Positions 10,060-20,518 are shown, counted from the first letter of the stretch. The stretch is DNA of 64,000 bases from an uncultured Clostridia bacterium (GCA_947628505.1 CANRAD010000005.1:30831-94830), one strand, 5' to 3'. The notes: generated by a model from the letters alone, not told the origin. Translations and numbers: made by a program.

Positions 10060-11187
10060 TCAGGACATTACTCTCTTTCTGTTTGAAACGATATCATTTA
10101 AAATTCGGGCGGCTTTTATTATCTCTTCTCTGCTGTTTTGCGGTGAAAAACTCAACCTTAAAACGCCGTCGGCGGCCCGTTCCGATAAGCCGCACGCAAG
10201 TATCACGCGCGAATATCTGTTTTTTTCGTTAGACGAACATGCGGAGCCCGTGCCGATAATCACTCCGTTATCGTCGGCTTCATGGAGAATTGTTTCCCCT
10301 CTCACGCCTTCTGCGTAGACAGATAATATATAAGGCGAAGCGGTTTCAGACGACAATATTCCGAAAATCGTCTTATCGAGGTTTTCAATCATTAGCTTTT
10401 TCAGCTCGGAAACATAGTTGTAGTCGTCGTTTAAACTCTGAAATTTTTCTTCGGCCGCATATTCGAAGCACTTTATCGAAAATACGTTTTCAGTGCCGCT
10501 TCGAAGTCCGTTTTCCTGACCGCCGCCGTAAATATATGGTTTAATCTTTAAGCCGCTCTTTTTAATCAGCGCGCCGCAACCTTTGATTCCGCCGATTTTA
10601 TGCGCGCTTACGGAATACATGTCTATGCAATCGCTCAGTCTGAAATCAATTTTCCCGAACGCCTGAACGCCGTCGGAGTGAAACAGCGTATATCTGTTAA
10701 TTTTTTTTACTTCGGCCGCCAGCGATAAAATATCGTTCACTGCTCCGGTTTCGTTGCCCACATGAATGACGGAGACGAGCGAAGTTTTATCGTCTACAAG
10801 GGATAAAAGGCTTTCGGCGTTTACTCCGCCGTCCGGATTAAGCTCGGCATACCGGACTTCCAATCCACGTTGTTTGAGTTCGTTCGCCGCAGAGTATATA
10901 GCCGAATGTTCTCCTTTTGTTATGATGATGTTTCCCCTTTTTCCGCCGCCGAAAACAGCTTGATTATCCGCTTCTGTACCGCCGGAAGTAAAAATAAGCT
11001 CGTATTTTTTGCAGTCGGCAATATGCGACAGAATGTTTTTTCTTGCTTCGCGCAGGCCGAGATTTATATTATAACCTTCCGCATATAAAGCGGAAGGGTT
11101 ATAATAATCTCTATAAAGATATGTTTCGGCTCTTTTTAAGGCCAATTCGTTCGGCTTTGTCGTCGCCGCATTGTCAAGATATATCAT
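10060..11187 (-). CDS. Cysteine desulfurase (NifS/IscS-like)
   Basis: YLDNAATTKP start, HSDGVQAFGK, SAHKIGGIKGCGAL, active-site GTGSACSS. Confidence 0.95.
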   Translation of the reverse strand: MIYLDNAATTKPNELALKRAETYLYRDYYNPSALYAEGYNINLGLREARKNILSHIADCKKYELIFTSGGTEADNQAVFGGGKRGNIIITKGEHSAIYSAANELKQRGLEVRYAELNPDGGVNAESLLSLVDDKTSLVSVIHVGNETGAVNDILSLAAEVKKINRYTLFHSDGVQAFGKIDFRLSDCIDMYSVSAHKIGGIKGCGALIKKSGLKIKPYIYGGGQENGLRSGTENVFSIKCFEYAAEEKFQSLNDDYNYVSELKKLMIENLDKTIFGILSSETASPYILSVYAEGVRGETILHEADDNGVIIGTGSACSSNEKNRYSRVILACGLSERAADGVLRLSFSPQNSREEIIKAARILNDIVSNRKRVMS

Positions 11188-14100
11188 CAGATTTCTATTG
11201 TGCCGTCAAAAGAGCACTTTACCGTTCCGTCAAGCTGCACATCGCCGTTTTCGGAATAATTTACAAACAAATCGCCGCCTTTCAGCTTAACTGTAACCGT
11301 TGAAGCATCTAGACATTTGCCCATCTCAACCGCGGCCACGGTAACCGCCGCCGCAGAAGTTCCGCACGAAAGCATCTCGCCGTTCTTTCTGTCCCAAACG
11401 CGCGCTTTTATTGTAAGATTGTTGATTACCCGAACACATTCTACATACGCTTCTTTTGCGCACATTCCGCTGTCGGTAATAAACTGTCCTTCGGTCTCAA
11501 TATCGACATCGTCAACCTTATCGCAGAATATAACGAAATGCGGATTGCCGACGTCTATATACATTGCGTCAATATCAAAATCATATCTCTCTTTAAACCT
11601 TGCTTTATATTGAGATATGGTCTCGTCTTCATTTGTTTTCAAAATTTTGGGCGCGCGAAGATTAATCGATACCGAGCTTGCTTTTCCGTTGAATGAGTTG
11701 ACGGTAAGATTTTTAACTCCGTTGCATGTTTCGATGGAAATATTATCGGAATTGACAATTTTATTATCATATAAATACTTCGCAACGCACCTTACGGGGT
11801 TAGCAGCCATTCCGCCGTCGCTTCCGTCGCTGTTAAACACTCTCACGAGAGCGTCGGCCACTCCGGACTTTTCTATCATGACGATTCCGTCCGCGCCGAT
11901 TGCATAGTGCCTGTCTGAGAAATTTATCGCAAGCGATTCCGGACAAGTAATTTTATTATCCATATTGTCAAAGACAATATAATCGTTGCCGCAGCTATGC
12001 ATCTTGCAGAATTTGAGTTTCATTTTCTCGGTTCTGAGATTATTGATATCAACAAGTTCGGTATTAAACTGATTGTATCTGCCCGCGATAACGTCGGCGA
12101 GCGCGTTGGCCGTATCGAGAGAGGTAAGGACCGTTATGCCGAGCAAAATGGCATGATGATGGAGACTTATATAATTGGTTATAGACTCTATATCGGTTTT
12201 GCCCGTATAAACCACGTAATCGATCTTCCCTTCGTCCATGAGTTTGAATATTTCGGTATTGGTTGAAAGTCTCGCAACTTCCGTGCACTCCAACCCTATA
12301 CTTCTTATTACGTTTGCCGTTCCTTTCGTGGCGTATAAAGTTAAGCCCAAGTCGGCAAATTTTTTCACAATATTTACGATTTCGAATTTGTCCTGATCGT
12401 TTATTGTGAAGTAAATTCCGGAAGGATTCTGCTTAGTGGGATGCTTTACGTTAAATCCGGCGGAAACAAGTCCTTTGAACAGCGCCTCTTCTATGGTTTT
12501 TCCTATGCCGAGGACTTCGCCCGTAGACTTCATTTCCGGACCGAGTTGTGAATTCACGTCGTTCAATTTCTCGAATGAGAACACCGGGACTTTTACCGCG
12601 ACATAGGGCGAATTTCTGTATAATCCCGTTCCGTAACCGAGCTTTTTGAGTTTGGCGCCCATGAGAATTCTCGTTGCGAGGTCGACCATGGGAACGCCCG
12701 TAACTTTGGAAATATATGGAATAGTTCTCGAAGCCCTCGGGTTTACCTCGATTACATACAATTCGTTATGATAAATAAGATACTGTATGTTTATCAATCC
12801 CTTGGTTTTAAGTGAAATAGCAAGTTTTACCGAGATGTCAACCACTTTTCTCAACATTGCGTCGCTGAGATTATACGGAGGATATACGGCAATCGAATCG
12901 CCGCTGTGCACGCCCGCGCGCTCGATATGCTGCATAATGCCGGGAATCAGAACGTCAACGCCGTCGGAAATCGCGTCGACTTCGAGTTCCGTACCCATAA
13001 GATATTTATCGCAGAGCACGGGATTTTCTATTTTTTGCGCGAGAATTACGTCCATATATCTTTCGATATCGTTCTGAGTAAAAGCAATCGTCATATTCTG
13101 GCCGCCGATAACGTACGAAGGCCTCAACAAAACCGGATATCCGAGAGTTTCCGCCGCGTGAACGGCTTCATCCTTACTCATAACTGTGAGACCTTTAGGA
13201 CGCGCGATATCGAACTGTTCCAAAAGTTTGTCGAAACGCTCTCTGTCTTCGGCGAGATCAACGCTGTCTGCCGGCGTTCCGAGTATTCTTATGCCCTTTT
13301 TATCGAGATAACCGCAAAGTTTGATGGCCGTTTGCCCGCCGAAAGTTATAACTACGCCGTAAGGCTTTTCCATATCGATAACGTTCTGAACATCTTCGGG
13401 CGTAAGCGCTTCGAAATAAAGTCTGTCCGCAGTATCGAAATCGGTAGACACCGTTTCGGGGTTATTATTGATGATTATCACTTCGTAGCCGAGGCGCTTC
13501 AATGCCCATACGCAGTGAACCGACGAATAATCGAACTCGATTCCCTGACCTATTCTTATAGGTCCGGAACCTATTACTATTATTCTCCTTTTATTGCTCT
13601 TCGCAACAAAAGGTTTTGCCTCGTCATGCTCGATTTCGTCGTAAGTCGAATAGAAATACGGCGTTTGCGCGGCAAATTCGGCTCCGCAAGTATCAACCAT
13701 CTTAAACACGGCGTTGCGGTGCATCGGCAATTTATGTCCGGAGAGCTTTTCAAGTTCTTTATCGGGATAACCGAGTTTTTTGCCGCGCAAATATTTTTCA
13801 CGGCACAGAGGCTTGTCTTTAATCTCCTTTTCATAATCGGACAGATTTTTGAGCTTATTCAAAAACCATCTGTCTATTTTCGTTATTGAATAAATTTCGT
13901 CTATATCTACTCCGCGTTTAATCGCTTCATAAACGACAAACAGGCGCTCATCGGTTAGTTCGTGGAGTTTATCACATACTTCTTCATACGAAAGTTCCGA
14001 CATTTTCGGCATATTTAGCGTTCCTACGGATATCTCCGCGCCGCGGACGGCTTTCATAATCGCCATCTCGAAGCTCGTGCCGATAGCCATAACTTCGCCG

Positions 14101-15236
14101 GTTGCTTTCATCCTTGTGCCGAGGTTGCGCTTCGCATATAAGAATTTATCGAAAGGCCATTTCGGAAGTTTGACAACCACATAATCAAGCGTAGGCTCGA
14201 AACATGCATACGTTTTGCCCGTAACGTCGTTTTTGATTTCGTCGAGCGTATATCCAAGCGCTATTTTCGTCGCGACCTTGGCTATTGGATATCCGGTAGC
14301 TTTTGACGCAAGCGCAGAAGAACGCGAAACTCTCGGATTGACTTCTATTACCGAATATTCGAACGAATCGGGATTGAGCGCAAATTGGCAATTACATCCG
14401 CCCTCGATTTTGAGTTCACTGATTATATTGAGCGAGGCCGTTCTGAGCATCTGATACTCTTTGTCCGAAAGAGTTACGGCCGGAGCGATAACTATGGAGT
14501 CTCCCGTATGTATGCCGACCGGATCGAAGTTTTCCATCGAGCATACGGTCAACACGTTTCCCGCGCTGTCTCTTAAAACCTCGAATTCGATTTCTTTCCA
14601 ACCGCCTATGTATTTTTCGATGAGAACTTGCGTTATAGGGGAAAGCATCAACCCGTTATGCGAAATCAATTTAAGCTCGTCTTTATCGTGAGCAACGCCG
14701 CCGCCGGCGCCGCCCAACGTATAAGCGGGACGAACGATTACGGGATAGCCGATTTTATCGGCTATTTTAAGGCACTCGTCCACCGAATACGCTATATCCG
14801 AGGGAACAACGGGCTGATTGATTTTCTGCATCGTTTCCTTGAAAAGTTCCCTGTCCTCCGCTCTGTCGATAGATTCCAAGTTGACGCCGATGAGCTTTAC
14901 GCCGTACTCGTCGAGAAATCCGGACTTTGCAAGTTGGCAACCGAGCGTCAAGCCCGTTTGACCGCCCAACGAAGCCAAAAGGCTGTCGGGACGCTCTTTT
15001 ATTATTATTCTTTTCAGTGTGTCGACGGTAAGCGGTTCAAGATAAATCTCGTCCGCAAGCGCACTGTCGGTCATTATCGTTGCGGGATTGGAATTGCACA
15101 GCACGACATTGATGTCAGCGTCTTTAAGCACTCTGCACGCTTGTGCGCCGGCATAATCAAATTCAGCCGCTTGGCCTATTACAATAGGACCTGAACCTAT
15201 GACGAGTACTTTTTTTATATCTTCTCTTTTAGGCAT
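11187..15236 (-). CDS. carB: Carbamoyl-phosphate synthase large subunit fused to a C-terminal diaminopimelate epimerase (DapF)-like domain
   Basis: 1349 aa continuous ORF: residues ~1-1071 are full-length CarB with two ATP-grasp halves and an MGS-like C-terminus; residues ~1072-1349 (nt 11187..12023) begin MKLKFCKMHSCGNDYIVFD and are DapF-like. Confidence 0.95.
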   Translation of the reverse strand: MPKREDIKKVLVIGSGPIVIGQAAEFDYAGAQACRVLKDADINVVLCNSNPATIMTDSALADEIYLEPLTVDTLKRIIIKERPDSLLASLGGQTGLTLGCQLAKSGFLDEYGVKLIGVNLESIDRAEDRELFKETMQKINQPVVPSDIAYSVDECLKIADKIGYPVIVRPAYTLGGAGGGVAHDKDELKLISHNGLMLSPITQVLIEKYIGGWKEIEFEVLRDSAGNVLTVCSMENFDPVGIHTGDSIVIAPAVTLSDKEYQMLRTASLNIISELKIEGGCNCQFALNPDSFEYSVIEVNPRVSRSSALASKATGYPIAKVATKIALGYTLDEIKNDVTGKTYACFEPTLDYVVVKLPKWPFDKFLYAKRNLGTRMKATGEVMAIGTSFEMAIMKAVRGAEISVGTLNMPKMSELSYEEVCDKLHELTDERLFVVYEAIKRGVDIDEIYSITKIDRWFLNKLKNLSDYEKEIKDKPLCREKYLRGKKLGYPDKELEKLSGHKLPMHRNAVFKMVDTCGAEFAAQTPYFYSTYDEIEHDEAKPFVAKSNKRRIIVIGSGPIRIGQGIEFDYSSVHCVWALKRLGYEVIIINNNPETVSTDFDTADRLYFEALTPEDVQNVIDMEKPYGVVITFGGQTAIKLCGYLDKKGIRILGTPADSVDLAEDRERFDKLLEQFDIARPKGLTVMSKDEAVHAAETLGYPVLLRPSYVIGGQNMTIAFTQNDIERYMDVILAQKIENPVLCDKYLMGTELEVDAISDGVDVLIPGIMQHIERAGVHSGDSIAVYPPYNLSDAMLRKVVDISVKLAISLKTKGLINIQYLIYHNELYVIEVNPRASRTIPYISKVTGVPMVDLATRILMGAKLKKLGYGTGLYRNSPYVAVKVPVFSFEKLNDVNSQLGPEMKSTGEVLGIGKTIEEALFKGLVSAGFNVKHPTKQNPSGIYFTINDQDKFEIVNIVKKFADLGLTLYATKGTANVIRSIGLECTEVARLSTNTEIFKLMDEGKIDYVVYTGKTDIESITNYISLHHHAILLGITVLTSLDTANALADVIAGRYNQFNTELVDINNLRTEKMKLKFCKMHSCGNDYIVFDNMDNKITCPESLAINFSDRHYAIGADGIVMIEKSGVADALVRVFNSDGSDGGMAANPVRCVAKYLYDNKIVNSDNISIETCNGVKNLTVNSFNGKASSVSINLRAPKILKTNEDETISQYKARFKERYDFDIDAMYIDVGNPHFVIFCDKVDDVDIETEGQFITDSGMCAKEAYVECVRVINNLTIKARVWDRKNGEMLSCGTSAAAVTVAAVEMGKCLDASTVTVKLKGGDLFVNYSENGDVQLDGTVKCSFDGTIEI

Positions 15237-16305
15237 TGCGCTTGCTCTCCTTCATATTGTTTATAAATCTATCGAACAAAAACGACGCGTCTTGCGGACC
15301 GCCGCAAGCTTCGGGATGGAACTGCACCGTATAGGCGTTGAGTTGAGGGTAGTCAAATCCTTCGCAAGTATTGTCGTTGGCATTGACATAAGTCAACTTG
15401 CCGACGCCTTCGAGGCTCGAAGAAATAACCTCGTAACCGTGGTTCTGGCTCGAAATATAAACTCTGCCCGTTTCGAGATTTTTGACAGGCTGATTTGCGC
15501 CGCGATGTCCGTATTTCATTTTTCGGGTTTTACCGCCCATTGCCAAGGCAAAAAGCTGATGTCCGAGACATATTCCGAAAATAGGCAACTTGCCGGCAAG
15601 TTTTTTGATATTTTCGATTATCTCAACGTTTTCGGCCGGATCCCCCGGGCCGTTCGTCAACATAAGACCGTCCGGCTCGAAAGCAAGGATTTGCTCTGCG
15701 GTATAGGTTGAGGGAACTTTAATGCAATAGCAACCTCTCTTGACCAATTCGCGCGTTATATTGTCCTTCGCGCCGAAATCCCAAACTACGACTTTAAGAC
15801 CGTCGGGCTCGCCGAAATATTCCACTTTATCGATTGTTACGCTTCTTACCGCGTCTTTGATAACATAACCGTTTATATCGGAAAAATCCGATACTGGCTT
15901 AGAAGTAATCGCCGCGTTCATAACGCCCGCTTCTCTGACTATCTTTGTAAGTTCGCGGGTATCTATACCGTAAATTCCTATAATGTTGTTGTCTTTTAAA
16001 TACTTGTCGAGCGTTTCCTCGCTTCTGAAATTCGAGGGCAAATCGCATTTTTCGCGCACGATATACGCCGAAACCCAAGGTTTCTTGCTCTCCGTGTCCG
16101 GCAAAATCATTCCGTAATTTCCGATCAGCGGAAACGTTTGAGTTACTATCTGGCCATAATAGCTGGGATCGGTCAATGTTTCGATATAACCCGTCATGCC
16201 CGTAGTGAAAACGAGTTCGCCCAACGTCTCGCCTTCGGCGCCGAATCTGTAACCGCGGAATTGTTTACCGTTCTGCAATGTTAAATAAACTCTGCCGTTT
16301 TTCAT
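15229..16305 (-). CDS. carA: Carbamoyl-phosphate synthase small subunit
   Basis: GMTGYIETLTDPSYYGQIV, class I GATase GICLGHQLFALAMGGKT and HPEACGGPQD. Confidence 0.98.
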   Translation of the reverse strand: MKNGRVYLTLQNGKQFRGYRFGAEGETLGELVFTTGMTGYIETLTDPSYYGQIVTQTFPLIGNYGMILPDTESKKPWVSAYIVREKCDLPSNFRSEETLDKYLKDNNIIGIYGIDTRELTKIVREAGVMNAAITSKPVSDFSDINGYVIKDAVRSVTIDKVEYFGEPDGLKVVVWDFGAKDNITRELVKRGCYCIKVPSTYTAEQILAFEPDGLMLTNGPGDPAENVEIIENIKKLAGKLPIFGICLGHQLFALAMGGKTRKMKYGHRGANQPVKNLETGRVYISSQNHGYEVISSSLEGVGKLTYVNANDNTCEGFDYPQLNAYTVQFHPEACGGPQDASFLFDRFINNMKESKRNA

Positions 16306-16329
16306 AATATGAACGTCCTCTGTAGGTTT

Positions 16330-17232
16330 TTATTTAAGTAATTTAACCATTACGGCTTTTTGCGCATGCAATCTGTTCTCCGCCTCGTCAAAAATCTCTT
16401 TCGCGTGATCCTCGAACACTTCGGCCGTAATCTCTTCCCCTCTATGAGCGGGAAGGCAGTGCATAACCATAACGTCGTGTTTTGCATATTTGATATTTTT
16501 ACCGTTTATCTGATAGCCGACAAAATCGTGCTCGCGAACGGCTTTTTCTTTTTCCATTCCCATTGAGGCCCAAACGTCCGTATAAAGAACGTCTGCGCCG
16601 TTTATGGCTTCTTCCACGTCTTCGGTTATCTTAAAGTTGCCGTTTTTCGCTGCCCATTCCATTAAATCCTTATCCGGCTCATAACCTTTGGGGCATGCGA
16701 TTGTAAAAGACATTTCCTGTTTAATTGCGCCGACCATAAGGCTGTTGGCCATATTATTGCCGTCGCCGATATAGGCCATCTTCAAATCTTTGAACGCGCC
16801 TTTATATTCCCTTATTGTCATAAGATCCGCAAGGACTTGACAAGGATGAGCATAATCGGTAAGGCCGTTTATAACCGGTATCGTGCCGTATTTTGCAAGG
16901 TCCTCAACTTCTTTTTGCGCAAAAGTGCGTATCATTATTCCGTCAAGATATCTGGAAAGAACCCTTGCCGTATCCTCTACCGGCTCGCCTCTTCCAATTT
17001 GCAAATCGCTGCTCGAAAGGAACAAACCGTATCCGCCAAGCTCATAAATACCTGTTTCAAACGACACTCTCGTTCGCGTAGAGGCCTTTTGGAAAATCAT
17101 ACCGAGCTTTTTGCCCTTTAAATAGTCGTTTTTTATGCCGTTCTCACGCTCGAATTTAAGCTGGTCGGCAAGATTTAATATCGAGAGAATCTCTTCCCTT
17201 GTCAAATCGGATAATTTCAGTAAATGTCTCAT
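16330..17232 (-). CDS. argF: Ornithine carbamoyltransferase
   Basis: FQKASTRTRVSFE, HPCQVLADL, HCLPAHRGEEI motifs. Confidence 0.98.
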   Translation of the reverse strand: MRHLLKLSDLTREEILSILNLADQLKFERENGIKNDYLKGKKLGMIFQKASTRTRVSFETGIYELGGYGLFLSSSDLQIGRGEPVEDTARVLSRYLDGIMIRTFAQKEVEDLAKYGTIPVINGLTDYAHPCQVLADLMTIREYKGAFKDLKMAYIGDGNNMANSLMVGAIKQEMSFTIACPKGYEPDKDLMEWAAKNGNFKITEDVEEAINGADVLYTDVWASMGMEKEKAVREHDFVGYQINGKNIKYAKHDVMVMHCLPAHRGEEITAEVFEDHAKEIFDEAENRLHAQKAVMVKLLK

Positions 17233-18395
17233 TGTGATATCACCTCGTTAAGAATTTTGAGCGCTTCGTCGATTTCGCTCTTTTTAATGTTGAGCGGCGG
17301 AAGCAAACGCACGTTATTGTGCGCAGTTAAAACTATCAAACCTTTTTGAATACATTTCTCGGCTATCTCTCTCGGCGGTTTATTCGTGCTTATGCCTATC
17401 ATAAGTCCCATACCGCTCACATTGTCGACGTGTTTTATCTTCAAGAGATTTTCTTTGAAATATGCACCTTTGCCCTGCACTTCCAAAAGCAGCGCGTTAT
17501 CGATTCTGTTGATAATGCTGAGAGCGCCCGCACAAGCTACCGGATTCCCGCCGAACGTCGAGCCGTGGTCGCCGAAAGTAAGCGTTTTGCCGCATTTTTC
17601 AAACAACATGCATGCGCCGATCGGAAGTCCGCCGCCTAAGCCCTTGGCCGTTGTAACGATATCCGGGTGAAGTCCGAAGGCCTCGTATGAATAAAGATAT
17701 CCCGTTCTGCCGTTTCCCGTCTGGACTTCGTCGATTATGAGAAGGATATCTCTTTCCTTTGCGAATTTTTCCAGATTTTTCAGAAATTCTCCGTCAAGGT
17801 CGAGAACGCCGCTTTCTCCCTGAATCGTTTCAAGCATTACAGCGCAAGTTTTATCGGTATAATTGGCGAGAACGGACGGCATATTTGCTTCCGCATACCT
17901 GAAACCTTCGAGAAACGGACCGAAATTTTTATGAAAAGCGTCCTGCCCCGTTGCCGAAAGCGTTGCTATGGTTCTGCCGTGAAAAGAATTTTTGAGAGTT
18001 ATTATCTCATATCTTCCTTCGCCGTACTTATCGTGAGAATATTTCCTCGCAGTCTTTATCGCACATTCGTTCGCCTCCGCGCCGCTGTTGGCAAAAAAAA
18101 CTTTTTTCGCGCCCGTTTTAACGCACAACGCTTTTGCGAGTTCGGCCTGAGGTTCGGAATAATAGAGATTGCAGACGTGCTGGATTTTGTCTATCTGAGC
18201 AACCACGGCGCGCTTCCATTCTTCGTCGTTTATGCCGAAAATATTTACGCCTATACCGGTGGCGCAATCAATATATTCCTTACCGTTGATATCTGTAAGT
18301 TTACTGCCGTTACCGCTCGACAGCGCAATATTGTAGCGCGCATATGTATTGGCCACATATTCTTTATCGTCGGCAAATATATCCGCTTTTGACAT
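17229..18395 (-). CDS. argD: Acetylornithine aminotransferase
   Basis: Class III aminotransferase; NSGAEANE, FHGRT, DEVQTGNGRTG, TTAKGLGGGLPIGA. Confidence 0.96.
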   Translation of the reverse strand: MSKADIFADDKEYVANTYARYNIALSSGNGSKLTDINGKEYIDCATGIGVNIFGINDEEWKRAVVAQIDKIQHVCNLYYSEPQAELAKALCVKTGAKKVFFANSGAEANECAIKTARKYSHDKYGEGRYEIITLKNSFHGRTIATLSATGQDAFHKNFGPFLEGFRYAEANMPSVLANYTDKTCAVMLETIQGESGVLDLDGEFLKNLEKFAKERDILLIIDEVQTGNGRTGYLYSYEAFGLHPDIVTTAKGLGGGLPIGACMLFEKCGKTLTFGDHGSTFGGNPVACAGALSIINRIDNALLLEVQGKGAYFKENLLKIKHVDNVSGMGLMIGISTNKPPREIAEKCIQKGLIVLTAHNNVRLLPPLNIKKSEIDEALKILNEVISQ

Positions 18396-18447
18396 TTTGC
18401 ACCTCGTTTATTTATTAAAATAAAGACTGATTTAAAAAATAAATCAG

Positions 18448-19296
18448 TCAAGTATGAAACATTGTACCGCTGCCTTCAACCGACAATATTTCAACCAATA
18501 TGGAATGAGCAACCCTTCCGTCGGTTATGAAAACTTTGTTAACCCCACGGCGGATAGCCTCTTTGCAACATTCTATTTTGGGAATCATTCCTCCGGAGAT
18601 TATTCCCTGTTTTACAAGCGCCGGAATATCGGAAACGTAAACCTTTTTAATGAGACTCGAAGGATCGTTTTTGTCGCGCATCAATCCTTTAATGTCTGTC
18701 ATCAATATGAGACTTTCGGCTCCGAGCGCACCGGATATGGCCGCGGCCGCCGTATCGGCGTTTACATTATATGTATTGCCCTCGTCGTCATATCCTATGG
18801 TCGATATAACCGGAATGTATCCGAGATTGAGCAAATCGTTTACAACCGACGTATCGATTGAAACCACTTTACCCACATAGCCCAAAGATTCATCCTGCTT
18901 CTCGCATTTCAACATATGTCCGTCTTGTCCGCAAAGTCCCACTGCTTTACCGCCGTTACGCTCCAACAAATCTACGAGCGATTTATTTACCTTGCCGGCA
19001 AGCACCATTCGAACTATCTCGGCCGTTTCGGCGTCCGTATACCTCAAACCGTTTATAAATTCAGAAGTTTTTCCCATTTTTTCAATGGTTTGAGTTATCT
19101 CGGGACCGCCGCCGTGAACTAAAACGACTTTTATGCCCAGCAAATTGAGAACAACCAAATCGCGCATAACGGAAGATTTAAGCGTATCGTCCGTCATCGC
19201 GTTGCCGCCGTATTTCACGACCAAAATTTTATTGAAATATTTCTTTATATAAGGCACGGCCTCTAAAAGAAATTCGGCTTGTTCCAATTTATCCAT
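18448..19296 (-). CDS. argB: Acetylglutamate kinase
   Basis: VVKYGGNAM, VLVHGGGPEI, NVNADTAAAAI, GGMIPKIE. Confidence 0.97.
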   Translation of the reverse strand: MDKLEQAEFLLEAVPYIKKYFNKILVVKYGGNAMTDDTLKSSVMRDLVVLNLLGIKVVLVHGGGPEITQTIEKMGKTSEFINGLRYTDAETAEIVRMVLAGKVNKSLVDLLERNGGKAVGLCGQDGHMLKCEKQDESLGYVGKVVSIDTSVVNDLLNLGYIPVISTIGYDDEGNTYNVNADTAAAAISGALGAESLILMTDIKGLMRDKNDPSSLIKKVYVSDIPALVKQGIISGGMIPKIECCKEAIRRGVNKVFITDGRVAHSILVEILSVEGSGTMFHT

Positions 19297-20517
19297 TTAA
19301 GTTCTGTAATCTCCGTTAATCTTCACGTAATCGTATGTCAAATCGCAACCCCACGCCACTGCTTTGCATGAGCCGAGATTTAAATTTACGTTAATATCGA
19401 TTTCGTCTTCGCTGAGCACTTGTTTTGCAAACTCTTCGGAAAAATCCACGCCGTAGCCCTGTCTGCATACCGGCAATCGTCCTGCGCAGGAAACAAAATC
19501 GAGGTCGATTTTCAAAGGGTTGACTTTTTCGCCCGAATAGCCTATGGCGCAAAGCACCCTGCCCCAATTGGCGTCGGCGCCGAACATCGCCGCCTTTACG
19601 AGAGACGATTTAATAATTGTTTTGGCAACGGTTTTGGCCATTTTGACGCTTTTTGCGCCTTTAACGTTACATTCAATAAGTTTAGTGGCGCCCTCGCCGT
19701 CTTTCGCAATCATTTTGGAAAGTTTGACCGTACAATAGTGAAGCGCCTTCTTGAATATTTTTAAATCGGGGCAATCGCCCGAAATCTCTTTGTTGCCCGC
19801 AAGACCGTTGCACATTATGCAACAAGTATCGTTAGTGGATTGATCCCCGTCCACGCTTATCATATTGAATGAACTTCTCACGTCTTCGGAAAGCGCGGCT
19901 TGAAGGATATCCGGCGATATGGCGACATCGCTTGTAAGGAATATCAGATTTGTCGCCATATTGGGGCAAACCATGCCGATACCCTTGGCTATCGCGCCTA
20001 TTCTGCACAATTTGCCGCCTATTTCAAATTCGACGGCAACCGACTTGGGCACGAGATCCGTAGTCATAATAGCTTCGTTCGCGGAAACCGAGTTGTCGCC
20101 CAAAGAGGCCACAAGCTCGTCCATTCCGTTTTTGATGGGCTCTATTTCAAGCCTTTGACCTATAACTCCCGTTGAAGCAACGATAACTTTATCTGCCGGA
20201 ACGCCGCACTTTTCTTCAACGAGCGCGCACATTCCGTTGGCAATTTCAATGCCGTTGGCATTGCATGTGTTTGCGTTACCGCTGTTGCATATAATCGCTT
20301 GCGCTCTGCCGTTACGGCTTATGTGCTCGCGCGTTACGATAACCGGCGCGCCCTGAACAATATTGCTTGTGTATACGCCCGCCGCCGAACATTCCACTTC
20401 GCTCAAAATAAGCGCAAGATCTTTTTTCGTTTTGTTTTTTCTTATTCCGCAATGTATCCCGCTCGCTTTAAAGCCTTTGGGGGCGCAAACTCCGCCGTCT
20501 ACTTCTTTAAATTTCAT
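19297..20517 (-). CDS. argJ: Glutamate N-acetyltransferase / amino-acid N-acetyltransferase
   Basis: Autocleavage region MATNLIFLTSDVAIS after KGIGMVCPN; start set at MKFKEVDGGV immediately after argC stop (ORF extends to 20541). Confidence 0.95.
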   Translation of the reverse strand: MKFKEVDGGVCAPKGFKASGIHCGIRKNKTKKDLALILSEVECSAAGVYTSNIVQGAPVIVTREHISRNGRAQAIICNSGNANTCNANGIEIANGMCALVEEKCGVPADKVIVASTGVIGQRLEIEPIKNGMDELVASLGDNSVSANEAIMTTDLVPKSVAVEFEIGGKLCRIGAIAKGIGMVCPNMATNLIFLTSDVAISPDILQAALSEDVRSSFNMISVDGDQSTNDTCCIMCNGLAGNKEISGDCPDLKIFKKALHYCTVKLSKMIAKDGEGATKLIECNVKGAKSVKMAKTVAKTIIKSSLVKAAMFGADANWGRVLCAIGYSGEKVNPLKIDLDFVSCAGRLPVCRQGYGVDFSEEFAKQVLSEDEIDINVNLNLGSCKAVAWGCDLTYDYVKINGDYRT

Positions 20518-20518
20518 C

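Noticed and set aside
11187-12023. DapF-like region as a separate gene with its own start
   Set aside because: The frame is continuous with CarB and there is no properly spaced Shine-Dalgarno; internal initiation is possible but not the default reading.
12906-13889. 327-aa plus-strand ORF
   Set aside because: Antisense shadow of carB; low-complexity composition and no recognisable motif, while the minus frame is unmistakable CarB.
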